Below are positions 8,361-25,815 of a stretch of DNA of 64,000 bases, one piece after another. This DNA comes from Butyrivibrio sp. (lineage in GTDB: Bacteria > Bacillota > Clostridia > Lachnospirales > Lachnospiraceae): assembly GCA_015056575.1 (NCBI GenBank), contig SVGA01000001.1, positions 124,001 to 188,000 on the forward strand, read 5' to 3'. The notes beneath the pieces were generated by a model that had not been told where the DNA came from, did not search any database, and saw nothing but the letters and a program-made list of their open reading frames with translations. A program made the position numbers and the translations under genes. Each line of letters begins with the position of its first letter. The first letter of the stretch is position 1.

Positions 8361-8746
8361 TCCCGCAGATTTTTCAGCCTGTTCCACTCGTCGATGACTT
8401 TTTTCATATGCTTATAATTCTTTGCGGTAACAACAGAGTTGTCGTCATCAAACATTGACTCAATACCCGTAACGGCGCCTGCACCGGTAGAATCAAAGGA
8501 GTAGGCTTTTTTATCCGAGAAGTAAAATCTGATGCTGGAGGACATGTCGTACCCCAAAAGTTCATCCACTGAGACGTTGAAAAAATTGGCAAGCTCCATC
8601 AAAGTCATTATATCCGGCACATTGTTGCCGTTCTCCCACTTGGACACGGCGCCGATGGTCACTCCGAAGGCTTCTGCCAGTCCCTCCTGGGTCAACCTCA
8701 TCTCATTTCTGTGCTTCTTGATGTTTTCACTAAGCCTAAGCTGCAT
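8357..8746 (-). CDS. XRE-family regulator with short C-terminal domain
   Basis: A 129-residue protein. Residues 4-64 are a helix-turn-helix (MRLTQEGLAEAFGVTIGAVSKWENG) of the type common in Firmicutes. The remaining 60 residues (SIRFYFSDKKAYSFDSTGAGAV, KNYKHMKKVIDEWNRLKNL) look like a small sensor or dimerisation part that I cannot assign. The start at 8746 has AGAGG 7 nt upstream, placed just after the stop of the 47-codon ORF, so the two are probably one operon. Confidence 0.8.
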   Translation of the reverse strand: MQLRLSENIKKHRNEMRLTQEGLAEAFGVTIGAVSKWENGNNVPDIMTLMELANFFNVSVDELLGYDMSSSIRFYFSDKKAYSFDSTGAGAVTGIESMFDDDNSVVTAKNYKHMKKVIDEWNRLKNLRD

Positions 8747-8758
8747 ATGATACCTCTT

Positions 8759-8902
8759 TTACATGATTGTCCTGAATCTGTAAATGTAGTTGAAACCGCC
8801 ATTCATGAGGTTGTTGTAGCTCTCCATGTCGCGACGTCTCTCTGCTGTAAAACCTGCTGTTAAATTGCTGATCATTGCCTTGAAGTTCATCATCTTTGTC
8901 AT
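8759..8902 (-). CDS. Small 47-residue protein upstream of XRE regulator
   Basis: An ORF of 47 codons ending 12 nt before the XRE start. It begins MTKMMNFKAMISNLTAG, continues FTAERRRDMESYNNLMNGG and ends FNYIYRFRTIM. An AAGG site lies 8 nt before the ATG. The protein is basic with a Tyr/Phe-rich C-terminus and no membrane segment or export signal. I do not recognise it. Its tight spacing to the regulator, which has its ribosome site in the 12-nt gap, argues that it is real; without homologue data coding remains an inference. Confidence 0.5.
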   Translation of the reverse strand: MTKMMNFKAMISNLTAGFTAERRRDMESYNNLMNGGFNYIYRFRTIM

Positions 8903-9101
8903 AACCTTTACCTTGTCCTTTCTTGTGCGCCTTTCGGGCGGTTCTTTGTTATGACTTAATGATACAGGGCTATATAAAGAAAATTAACACATCATTTGTA
9001 CAATTAGTATATTAAAAACTTTCCGTAATGGAAAAAATGGACTCGTGGTCTTTGAGGAGGGCAGCAATCTTGTTATTGACGGGCCCGGCGGGGGGGATAA
9101 G
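8903..9101. other. Noncoding leader region before the tandem repeat
   Basis: Holds a small GC-rich hairpin (CGCCCGAAAGGCG on the minus strand, about 8929-8941) close to the start of the 47-codon ORF, an AT-rich stretch at 8960-9015 that likely carries its promoter, and a G-rich run near 9080-9100. No gene seen. Confidence 0.4.
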
Positions 9102-9563
9102 TTCCACCGCATCATGCAATATTTGGCAGATGTATAGGAAAATCTGCGCGATATTCCGTTTCCCGGTCCAACGCAAATGGTTATACTCGGACATTGTGTA
9201 GGAAGAATGGCCGGGGCGGCTCACTTTTATTCCACCGCATCATGCAATATTCGGCAGATGTATAGGAAATTCTGCGCGATATTCCATTCCTCGGTCCAAC
9301 GCAAATGGTTATACTCGGGCATTGTGTAGGAAGAAAAGCCGGGTCGGCTCATTTTTGTTCCACCGCATCATGCAATATTTGGCAGATGTATAGGAAAATC
9401 TGCCCGACATTCCATTTCCCGGTCCAACGCAAATGGTTATACTCGGGCATTGTGTAGGGAGAAAAGCCGGGGCGGCTCGCTTTTGTTCCACCGCATCATG
9501 CAATATTTGGCAGATGTATAGGAAAATCTGCGCGATATTCCATTTCCCGATCCACCGCAAAAG
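9102..9563. repeat. 128-bp tandem repeat, 3.6 copies
   Basis: Units begin with TTCCACCGCATCATGCAATA at 9102, 9230, 9358 and 9486, each exactly 128 bp apart, with a few substitutions; the fourth is cut short near 9563. Units adjoin without spacers, so this is not a CRISPR. Minus-strand open frames here are by-products of the periodicity. Each unit contains TCCAACGCAAATGGTTATAC and a GC-rich CCGGGGCGGCTC tail. Confidence 0.9.
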
Positions 9564-9626
9564 GATTTTTAGGGAATTTGTATAGGAGGAGGCAACGATA
9601 ATAGCTCCTCAAACAAGATTTCTCTC

Positions 9627-9655
9627 TTAAAAAACTCCCCTCCATTCGATATAAT
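9627..9655 (+). promoter_or_regulatory. Probable promoter for aldo/keto reductase operon
   Basis: A perfect TATAAT at 9650-9655 with a weak TTAAAA 17 bp upstream (9627-9632). It lies 24 nt before the AUG. Confidence 0.5.
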
Positions 9656-9679
9656 ATCTTTTATAAAGGAGGTTTCACT

Positions 9680-10717
9680 ATGAAGAACGTTACTCTCGGA
9701 CGCACCGGCATATGCGTCCCTCAAAATGGATTTGGAGCGTTACCAATTCAGAGAGATTCTCTGGATGAATCTGTAAAGATATTGAGAAAGGCCTATGAGG
9801 GCGGAATGCGCTTCTTTGATACCGCAAGGGCCTACACTGACAGCGAGGAAAAGGTAGGGGCAGCCTTCGGAGACGGCTATGTGAAAAGAGATGAGATAAT
9901 TATCGCCACTAAGACCGGCGCCAAGACTCCCGAGGAATTCTGGCAGCACCTTGAGACTTCCTTGAAACTTCTTAAGACTGACTACATCGACATCTACCAG
10001 TTCCACCTCATGGGGCAGTGCTGGAAGCCCGGGGATGGAACCGGTATGTACGAGTGCATGCTAAAGGCCAAAGAGATGGGCAAAATCCGCCACATAGGTG
10101 GCACAGCTCACAAGATAGGCGTTGCCAGAGAGATTGCAGAGAGCGGACTTTATGAGACTCTCCAGTATCCCTTCAGCTATCTTGCGTCCGATGAGGAGAA
10201 GGAGCTTGTTAAGCTCTGCAATAAAAATAACGTTGGTTTCATCTGCATGAAGGGCCTTGCAGGCGGACTTATCACGAATTCCAAGGCAGCCATGGCTTTC
10301 ATCAGTCAGTATGACGGCGCGGTTCCTATCTGGGGAATCCAAAGGGAGAAAGAGCTGGACGAGTGGCTGGCATTTATGGATGAGACTCCTGCTTTTGATG
10401 ATGAGATCAAGGCCTTTATAGAATCTGAGAGAAAAGAGCTGATGGGGAACTTCTGCCGCGGCTGCGGATATTGCATGCCTTGTACCGTCGGCATCCAGAT
10501 CAATCAGTGCAACCGTATGACACTTATGCTCAGGCGTGCTCCAAGCGACAGCTGGCTTTCAGAGTACTGGCAGGCTGAGATGGAGAAGATCGAGCAGTGC
10601 ATAGGGTGCGGCGCGTGCCTTTCAAAGTGTCCCTATGAACTCGAGATACCGACACTTCTTCGCAAGAACCTGGAGGACTACAGAGAAGTTCTTGCCGGGA
10701 ACCGCAGCGTGAAATGA
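9680..10717 (+). CDS. Aldo/keto reductase with C-terminal 4Fe-4S domain
   Basis: A 345-residue oxidoreductase. Residues 1-255 form an AKR barrel with the catalytic set visible: Asp in FFDTARAYTDSE, the Tyr there, Lys in IIIATKTG and His in DIYQFHLMG. Residues 256-330 carry two cysteine clusters, CRGCGYCMPC and CIGCGACLSKCPYE, the second a ferredoxin-like 4Fe-4S motif. This fusion is a known anaerobe family of predicted Fe-S AKRs, with natural substrates mostly undefined. ATG 9680 follows an ideal AAAGGAGG. It lies about 100 nt before the PfpI gene and may be co-transcribed with it. Confidence 0.88.
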   Translation: MKNVTLGRTGICVPQNGFGALPIQRDSLDESVKILRKAYEGGMRFFDTARAYTDSEEKVGAAFGDGYVKRDEIIIATKTGAKTPEEFWQHLETSLKLLKTDYIDIYQFHLMGQCWKPGDGTGMYECMLKAKEMGKIRHIGGTAHKIGVAREIAESGLYETLQYPFSYLASDEEKELVKLCNKNNVGFICMKGLAGGLITNSKAAMAFISQYDGAVPIWGIQREKELDEWLAFMDETPAFDDEIKAFIESERKELMGNFCRGCGYCMPCTVGIQINQCNRMTLMLRRAPSDSWLSEYWQAEMEKIEQCIGCGACLSKCPYELEIPTLLRKNLEDYREVLAGNRSVK

Positions 10718-10815
10718 CCACTGCATCAAACGGCACTATGCCAAATAGCCACTGCTTTCGGTGATGCAGCATAGATAAATGGAAGATACATGAAAGCTAT
10801 ATGAAAGGAGTTCCC

Positions 10816-11322
10816 ATGAAAGTTCTGCAACTTGTAAGTGCTGACTTTGAAGATCTTGAACTATGGTGCCCTGTTATGCGCCTTAGAGAAGAGGGCATCC
10901 AGGTGGACCTTGTGGCCGAGAAGCCCGGTAAGTACATCGGCAAGTACGGTGTGCCCTGCGAAGTAACTATGTCCTTTGATCAGATAGATCCCAAGGATTA
11001 TGACGGCGTCCTTGTACCGGGCGGCTGGGCTCCGGACAAACTAAGGAGATTCCCAAAGGTTCTGGAGATCGTAAAGAGCATGAATGATGACGGCAAGCTC
11101 ATCGGCGAGATCTGCCACGCAGGATGGGTGCTGATCTCCGCAGATGTTCTTCGGGGGCGCAAAGTCACCAGCACTCCGGGTATCAGGGATGACATGACAA
11201 ACGCAGGCGCCACCTGGCTTGACGAGGCGGTGGTTGTAGACGGCAATATCATTTCCGCAAGGCGCCCGCCGGATATCCCGGAGTACTCAAGAGAACTGGT
11301 AAGGTTCCTGAAATGCCGCTGA
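10816..11322 (+). CDS. DJ-1/PfpI family protein
   Basis: A 168-residue class I glutamine-amidotransferase-like protein of the PfpI/YraA group. Key residues are the nucleophile-elbow Cys in GEICHAGWVL (about residue 96) with the adjacent His, and the GGWAPDKLRR segment that sits near the active site. Relatives are described as stress-linked proteases or glycation-repair enzymes; function here is inferred. The start at 10816 is chosen because AAGGAG lies 6 nt upstream; a preceding in-frame ATG (10801) would place that site inside the gene. Its end overlaps the radical SAM gene by 10 nt. Confidence 0.85.
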   Translation: MKVLQLVSADFEDLELWCPVMRLREEGIQVDLVAEKPGKYIGKYGVPCEVTMSFDQIDPKDYDGVLVPGGWAPDKLRRFPKVLEIVKSMNDDGKLIGEICHAGWVLISADVLRGRKVTSTPGIRDDMTNAGATWLDEAVVVDGNIISARRPPDIPEYSRELVRFLKCR

Positions 11323-12263
11323 GACTCTCAACTTACCTCAAAAGAGAATATGGGGAAAAGATATATCGGCTCTCGCTTTCCTCCGGGTGCGTGTGTCCCA
11401 ACAGGGATGGCACCACAGGGGATTACGGGGGCTGCTCTTTTTGCTCGGAAGGCGGATCCGGGGAATTTGCGGCAGTTGTGGCGGATATCGACACTCAGAT
11501 AGAAGAGGCAAAAAAGCTCATAGCAGGTAAGTCCAATGCCAAAAAGTTCATTGCCTACTTTCAATCCTACACCAATACCTACGGAGATCCGGCCCGGCTA
11601 AAAGAATTGTATAAGGAAGCCATAGAACGGGATGACATTGTGGCGCTTTCTCTTGGAACCCGTCCCGACTGTCTTGGCTCTGACATCCTAAAGATGCTGG
11701 ACGAGCTGAACCACATCAAACCAGTGTGGATCGAGCTTGGGCTCCAGACCATCCACGACGAGACTGCAAGGCACTTTCGCCGGGGGTATGACCTTCCGGT
11801 ATTCGAAGAATCCTATCGGAATCTGAAAGCCCTTGGCATCACGGTTATCGTCCATGTGATATTTGGTCTTCCCGGAGAATCGCCGGAGGACATGCTTGAT
11901 ACAGTGCGGTATCTTGCTGCTTTAGAACCGCCTCTTGACGGCATCAAGATCCAGAACCTTCAGATACTAAAGGGAACCGACATGTTCACCGAATGGTCCC
12001 TGGGGACGGAGTCGCGAGAGCATTTTTCCAACTCCGCGAGTGATGGCAGCGAAAGCGCTAAAGAGGGGGCGTTTCATATCATGAACATGGAGGAATACAC
12101 GGACCTTGTGGCGAAGGCGATAGCTCTTTTGCCTGAAAAGACCGTAGTGCATAGGATGCAGGGCGACGGCCCGAGGAGACTCCTTGTGGCGCCCCTGTGG
12201 AGCCTGGACAAGAAGCGGGTTCTCAACATGCTGACCCGCAAGACGAAAGGATTACTGGAGTGA
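11313..12263 (+). CDS. Radical SAM protein, TIGR01212 (YhcC-like)
   Basis: A 316-residue member of the YhcC-like radical SAM family. The cluster cysteines lie in GCVCPNRDG and GGCSFC (about residues 25-44), the latter two in the CxxC spacing of the family. Further family blocks are YFQSYTNTY, SLGTRPDC, WIELGLQT, HVIFGLPGES and IQNLQILKGT. Its reaction is not established to my knowledge. It overlaps the gene before by 10 nt and the sfsA GTG by 4 nt, so a coupled operon is likely. Confidence 0.9.
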   Translation: MPLRLSTYLKREYGEKIYRLSLSSGCVCPNRDGTTGDYGGCSFCSEGGSGEFAAVVADIDTQIEEAKKLIAGKSNAKKFIAYFQSYTNTYGDPARLKELYKEAIERDDIVALSLGTRPDCLGSDILKMLDELNHIKPVWIELGLQTIHDETARHFRRGYDLPVFEESYRNLKALGITVIVHVIFGLPGESPEDMLDTVRYLAALEPPLDGIKIQNLQILKGTDMFTEWSLGTESREHFSNSASDGSESAKEGAFHIMNMEEYTDLVAKAIALLPEKTVVHRMQGDGPRRLLVAPLWSLDKKRVLNMLTRKTKGLLE

Positions 12264-12913
12264 AGTATCAGAATATTACCGAAGCCAAGTTCATATCCCG
12301 CCCCAACAGATTCATCGCAAGGGTCCTTATTGAGGGAAAAGAGCTGTCGGTTCACGTCAAGAACACCGGAAGATGCCGGGAACTATTGATCCCCGGCTGC
12401 AGTGTGTACCTGGAGAAGGCCGCAAATCCTGAGCGCAAAACTCCCTACGACCTGGTGGCAGTGGAGAAGGACGGAAGGATCATCAATATCGATTCCCAAG
12501 CACCGAACGTTGTGGTGAAGGAGTGGCTTTTACAGTCCGGCAAGTACGATGTGGTGAAGCCCGAGTATAAATTTGGCGATTCCAGGATCGATTTTTATAT
12601 GGAAAAAGACGGAGCTAAGTACCTGATGGAAGTGAAGGGCTGTACGCTGTTTGTGGATTGCGTTGGGTATTTTCCGGATGCTCCCACCCAGAGAGGAGCC
12701 AAGCACCTTCGGGAACTGGCAGGAGCTGTGACACAGGGATATAAGGCGGCTGTTGCCTTTGTGATCCAGGGCGAGGGCATAAGCGAAGTGCGTCCCAATA
12801 CCAAAACGGACCCTGATTTTGCCAAGGCTTTTGAAGACGCAAAATCGGCAGGAGTTGAAATTTTATTTTTGACTTGCAAGGTGACTAAAGACACTTTAGT
12901 GGTGGATGCTTAG
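12260..12913 (+). CDS. sfsA: SfsA family DNA/RNA nuclease-like protein
   Basis: A 217-residue SfsA protein. Seen are FIARVLIEG near the N-terminus, HVKNTGRC, IDSQAPN, and the PD-(D/E)XK-like core FGDSRIDFY and MEVKGCTL, then DAPTQRGAKHL. SfsA was named for sugar fermentation stimulation in E. coli and is thought to bind DNA or act as a nuclease. The start is taken as GTG 12260, which shares bases with the upstream TGA stop (GTGA) and has AAAGGA 8 nt upstream. A longer in-frame ATG at 12197 would only add residues read from the radical SAM gene. Confidence 0.9.
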   Translation: MKYQNITEAKFISRPNRFIARVLIEGKELSVHVKNTGRCRELLIPGCSVYLEKAANPERKTPYDLVAVEKDGRIINIDSQAPNVVVKEWLLQSGKYDVVKPEYKFGDSRIDFYMEKDGAKYLMEVKGCTLFVDCVGYFPDAPTQRGAKHLRELAGAVTQGYKAAVAFVIQGEGISEVRPNTKTDPDFAKAFEDAKSAGVEILFLTCKVTKDTLVVDA

Positions 12914-13063
12914 GCGTGACCACAATATGTTGGATTTTATAAAAAAAGTATTAAAAAAGTTTGAACAAATTGGTACTGATGAGCACTGGGTTTGCTATTT
13001 GCGTACCCGTGAAACACTGATAAATACAGGCGTTGGCACGTGAAACAAAATCTCCGTTTCCTA

Positions 13064-13093
13064 TTGACACGGCATACGAAATTTAGTTAAAAT
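13064..13093 (+). promoter_or_regulatory. Promoter of the giant surface protein gene
   Basis: Consensus TTGACA (13064-13069), 18-bp spacer, TAAAAT (13088-13093). This gives a leader of about 58 nt ending in a GAAGGGAG ribosome site. No known riboswitch is recognised in the 244-nt gap 12914-13157. Confidence 0.7.
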
Positions 13094-13157
13094 TAGCTTT
13101 GTCACTGCCCTTTTGGGAGAAGGTGCAGTATGGGAAATGTGAAGGGAGAAAAAAGCT

Positions 13158-22587
<9,430 letters not shown>

Positions 22588-22603
22588 ACATGATTCCGTA
22601 TCA

Positions 22604-22629
22604 AAATGGTATTATTATCTTATACCATT
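22604..22629. repeat. Short hairpin between YibE/F and kinase genes
   Basis: AAATGGTAT and ATACCATT pair around an AT-rich loop, just before the kinase ribosome site. No T-run; role unclear. Confidence 0.45.
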
Positions 22630-22643
22630 GGTTGGAGGAAATC

Positions 22644-25600
22644 ATGATGACAAATAATCGTCCGCTGCAGAAGATAAATAGCAAGATCATTATAATAGTA
22701 GGTGCACTTGTTGTTATAGGTATTCTGGCCGCAAGCACTTTTTATTCAATGGGAAGTGCAAGGCGAAGCACTGATGAAGCTGTAAACTCTGTCAGCCATT
22801 TTTACCTTGGAGAGCTGGCGGGAAGACGTGAGCAGGTTGTGGCCACAAATCTTGATAAGAGCATCGCCAACATGAAGGTGGCAATCGGTCTTATGGAAGA
22901 AAGCGATCTTTCGGATATGACCCATCTGCAGGCCTTTCAGGCTAAGATGAAAAAACTCTACGAACTTGAGAAGTTTGCCTTTGTGGATGAGAACGGGCTT
23001 ATATATACTTCTTTGGGTACGCAGACAAATATAGACGAGTATTCTTTTGACTTCAAGACCATTTCAGGTCCCGAAATATCCATCAAGAATCTGGAGAGCA
23101 TAGACAAGAAGGTTATTATTGCCATTCCTGTCGATGATATGCCCTTCGAGGGGCACAGATTCGTTGCTTCTTTTATGGAAATCGATATTCACAGGATGCT
23201 GGATGGTCTTTCTTTGCAGACAGATGAAAACTCCGCGACCTTTTGTAATCTCTACTACGGTAACGGCGTTCCTCTTACTGATATCATTCTGGGGGGACAG
23301 GCTGAGGGAGCGAATATTTTTGATGTTCTTGAAACGGCACGTTTCGATAACGTGGCTGACTTTGACAGAATGAAGAAGGATTTCGAGGCAGGGGAAGAGG
23401 GAATAATATCTTTTGAGTATAATGGTACTTCCGAGAATCTCTACTACATTCCGGTCAGAGGTACCAACTGGATGCTGACCTATCTGATCCGCGACAGCAT
23501 CATTGCCGAAAAGATCAACCTGATATCACGGGGTATCATAATCAGAAGTCTTATTCAGACCATTGGCATAGCGGCTGTGATGGCGTTCTTTTTCGCGATC
23601 GTTATCGGTCAGAACAAGCGCACAAACCGTCTTATTCTTGAGCAGGAAAGAGAGAATGCGGCGAATAATGCGATTCAGGCAGAACTGGAAGAAACCCTGC
23701 AGCTTCAGGATGAACTTCTGGAACAGGAGAAGAAGGCACGCAGGGCTGATGCCATGATTTCCGCCATGGCTGCGGACTATCGAAGCGTTTATTACGTTAA
23801 TCTGGACAAGGATTACGGTCTGTGTTACAGAGCGGATGACAATGAGCAGGATGGCATTTCAGAGGGGGACAGCTTTGCATTTTACGAGACCTTCAAAAAA
23901 TACGCCATGGAAAGGGTTTCCGAGGAGGACAGGGACAAATTCCTTGATTTCATTAACCCTGATAATATACGCAAAAGACTTGCATCAGAAGCTCTTATAA
24001 GCTGCAGGTATTTAAAAGACATAGATGGCAGGCAGCAGTACGAGATGCTGAGGATGGCAGGAGTGCGAAGGCCCGGAAAGGACGGAGAAAGCGAATTAAG
24101 GTCTGTGGGAGTCGGATTCTCGGATGTGGACAGGGAGACCAGAGAATCCCTTATTCAGAAGAAGGCGTTGACTGATGCACTTGCTCAGGCAGAAGAGGCC
24201 AATGCGGCCAAGACATCTTTTTTGTCCTCAATGAGTCATGAGATCAGGACACCTATGAACGCCATAATAGGTCTTGACAGTATCGCACTTAAGGACAAGG
24301 ATGTTCCGGAGCATACAAGGGAATATCTTGAAAAGATAGGAGCCAGCGCCAAGCACCTTTTGGGACTGATAAATGATATCCTGGACATGAGCCGTATTGA
24401 GAGCGGCAGACTCACGCTCAGCAATGAGGAGTTTTCCTTTAAGGAAATGCTGGAGCAGATCAATACCATGGTGAACGGTCAGTGTCAGGATAAAGGGCTT
24501 TCCTATAAATGTGAGGTGAAAGGAAGCGTTGACGACTTTTATATTGGGGACGATATGAAACTCAAGCAGGTCCTCCTTAATGTCCTGGGGAATGCTGTGA
24601 AGTTTACCGACAGTCCCGGAGAAGTGTTCTTTAAGATCGAACCTGTTGCCAAATACAGTGGCAATGCCGCGATCAGGTTTATTGTACAGGACACCGGCAT
24701 TGGAATGGACGAGGATTATATTCCGAAGATATTTGATCCGTTTTCGACAGAAAACTCCGGCAACGGAGGAAAGTACGGCAGCACCGGACTTGGGATGGCT
24801 ATCACCAAAAATATTGTAGAGATGATGAACGGCAAGATAGGCGTCGAGAGCAAAAAGGGTGTCGGATCAACCTTTACCATTACTGTATCTTTAAGGACTT
24901 CGGAGAGAAAAGCCTGCGATATGGATCAGGAGGAAATAACTCCGGGTGACATGAGAGTTCTGGTCATAGATGACGATCCCATTGCCTGTGAGCATTCCAA
25001 GCTTATCCTTGAGGAGGCCGGTATATCCTCTGAGTTCTGTTACAGTGGCAAAGAGGCCTATGAGCTCATTAAAGTGGCGAGAGCAAGGGGAGAGGCATAC
25101 AATCTGGTGCTTACGGATCTGAAAATGCCGGAGGAAGACGGTGTTGAGGTTGCAAGGAAAATCCGTGAGATGTCAAATGATGAGTCCACTATCATTATTA
25201 TTACGGCTTACAGCTGGGATGATATTATTGAGAAAGCCCTTTCTGTCGGTGTTGACAGCTTTATGGCAAAACCTCTTTTTGCCAGCTCGGTAATAGAGGA
25301 ATTCAGAAGGATCGTAAGAGACAAGAAGCAAAGGGAGCTTATGGGGCATAAAGCGGAGCTTTCGGGACGACATATCCTGCTTGCGGAGGACATGCCCATA
25401 AATGCCGAGATTATAAAGAAGATCCTCAGTATGAGAGGCATAACAGTCGATCACGCATCAAACGGAGTTGAGGCAGTCGATATGTTTCAGCAAAGTGCGG
25501 ATGGAACCTATGATGCAGTACTTATGGACATTCGTATGCCTGAGCTTGATGGACTTGGTGCAACAGAGCGCATACGAGCCCTTGATAGGAACGATGCAAA

Positions 25601-25745
25601 AGAAATTCCGATAATAGCACTTACAGCAAATGCCTTTGACGAAGATGTTCAGAGATCCCTTCAGGCCGGAATGAATGCGCACCTTAGTAAGCCCATAGAA
25701 CCTGACCATCTCTATGAGACTTTGGAGCATCTGATCCGTGATTAA
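22644..25745 (+). CDS. Hybrid sensor histidine kinase with two receiver domains
   Basis: 1033 residues. TM1 (about 12-34), an extracellular Cache-like sensor (35-300), TM2 (302-325) and a Glu/Gln-rich coiled coil (330-380). A PAS-like region (380-500) precedes a HisKA domain with SHEIRTPMNAIIG (His532) and an HATPase with NVLGNAVKF, DTGIGM and GSTGLGMAI. Two receivers follow, near 770-890 (VIDDDP, LTDLKMP) and 910-1030 (LAEDMPINAEI, LMDIRMP). There is no HPt domain, so a partner phosphotransfer protein must be elsewhere. GGAGG sits 6 nt before ATG 22644; ATG 22647 is an alternative. The ligand is unknown. Confidence 0.9.
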   Translation: MMTNNRPLQKINSKIIIIVGALVVIGILAASTFYSMGSARRSTDEAVNSVSHFYLGELAGRREQVVATNLDKSIANMKVAIGLMEESDLSDMTHLQAFQAKMKKLYELEKFAFVDENGLIYTSLGTQTNIDEYSFDFKTISGPEISIKNLESIDKKVIIAIPVDDMPFEGHRFVASFMEIDIHRMLDGLSLQTDENSATFCNLYYGNGVPLTDIILGGQAEGANIFDVLETARFDNVADFDRMKKDFEAGEEGIISFEYNGTSENLYYIPVRGTNWMLTYLIRDSIIAEKINLISRGIIIRSLIQTIGIAAVMAFFFAIVIGQNKRTNRLILEQERENAANNAIQAELEETLQLQDELLEQEKKARRADAMISAMAADYRSVYYVNLDKDYGLCYRADDNEQDGISEGDSFAFYETFKKYAMERVSEEDRDKFLDFINPDNIRKRLASEALISCRYLKDIDGRQQYEMLRMAGVRRPGKDGESELRSVGVGFSDVDRETRESLIQKKALTDALAQAEEANAAKTSFLSSMSHEIRTPMNAIIGLDSIALKDKDVPEHTREYLEKIGASAKHLLGLINDILDMSRIESGRLTLSNEEFSFKEMLEQINTMVNGQCQDKGLSYKCEVKGSVDDFYIGDDMKLKQVLLNVLGNAVKFTDSPGEVFFKIEPVAKYSGNAAIRFIVQDTGIGMDEDYIPKIFDPFSTENSGNGGKYGSTGLGMAITKNIVEMMNGKIGVESKKGVGSTFTITVSLRTSERKACDMDQEEITPGDMRVLVIDDDPIACEHSKLILEEAGISSEFCYSGKEAYELIKVARARGEAYNLVLTDLKMPEEDGVEVARKIREMSNDESTIIIITAYSWDDIIEKALSVGVDSFMAKPLFASSVIEEFRRIVRDKKQRELMGHKAELSGRHILLAEDMPINAEIIKKILSMRGITVDHASNGVEAVDMFQQSADGTYDAVLMDIRMPELDGLGATERIRALDRNDAKEIPIIALTANAFDEDVQRSLQAGMNAHLSKPIEPDHLYETLEHLIRD

Positions 25746-25779
25746 AGGAGAAAATATAGGAATAATTTGAAGTTTGGGA

Positions 25780-25815
25780 TTCCTTAACCACTGTGTCTGT
25801 GCTATGATTTATCAA
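25780..25815 (+). promoter_or_regulatory. Extended -10 promoter at the MATE start codon
   Basis: TGCTATGAT (25800-25808) is an extended -10 element with a poor -35 (TTCCTT, 25780-25785). The expected +1 is 25815, the A of the ATG, again without a ribosome site. Confidence 0.5.

Noticed and set aside
9012..9560. Open frames of 70 and 83 codons on the minus strand
   Set aside because: They arise from the 128-bp tandem repeat, repeat the same peptide in different phases and lack ribosome sites.
9102..9563. CRISPR array
   Set aside because: Units adjoin directly at 128 bp with no unique spacers, and no cas genes are nearby.
12914..13157. Riboswitch in the leader of the giant surface gene
   Set aside because: I compared it by eye with c-di-GMP, SAM, TPP, ZTP and glycine aptamer consensus blocks and found none; only a promoter and a weak hairpin are visible.
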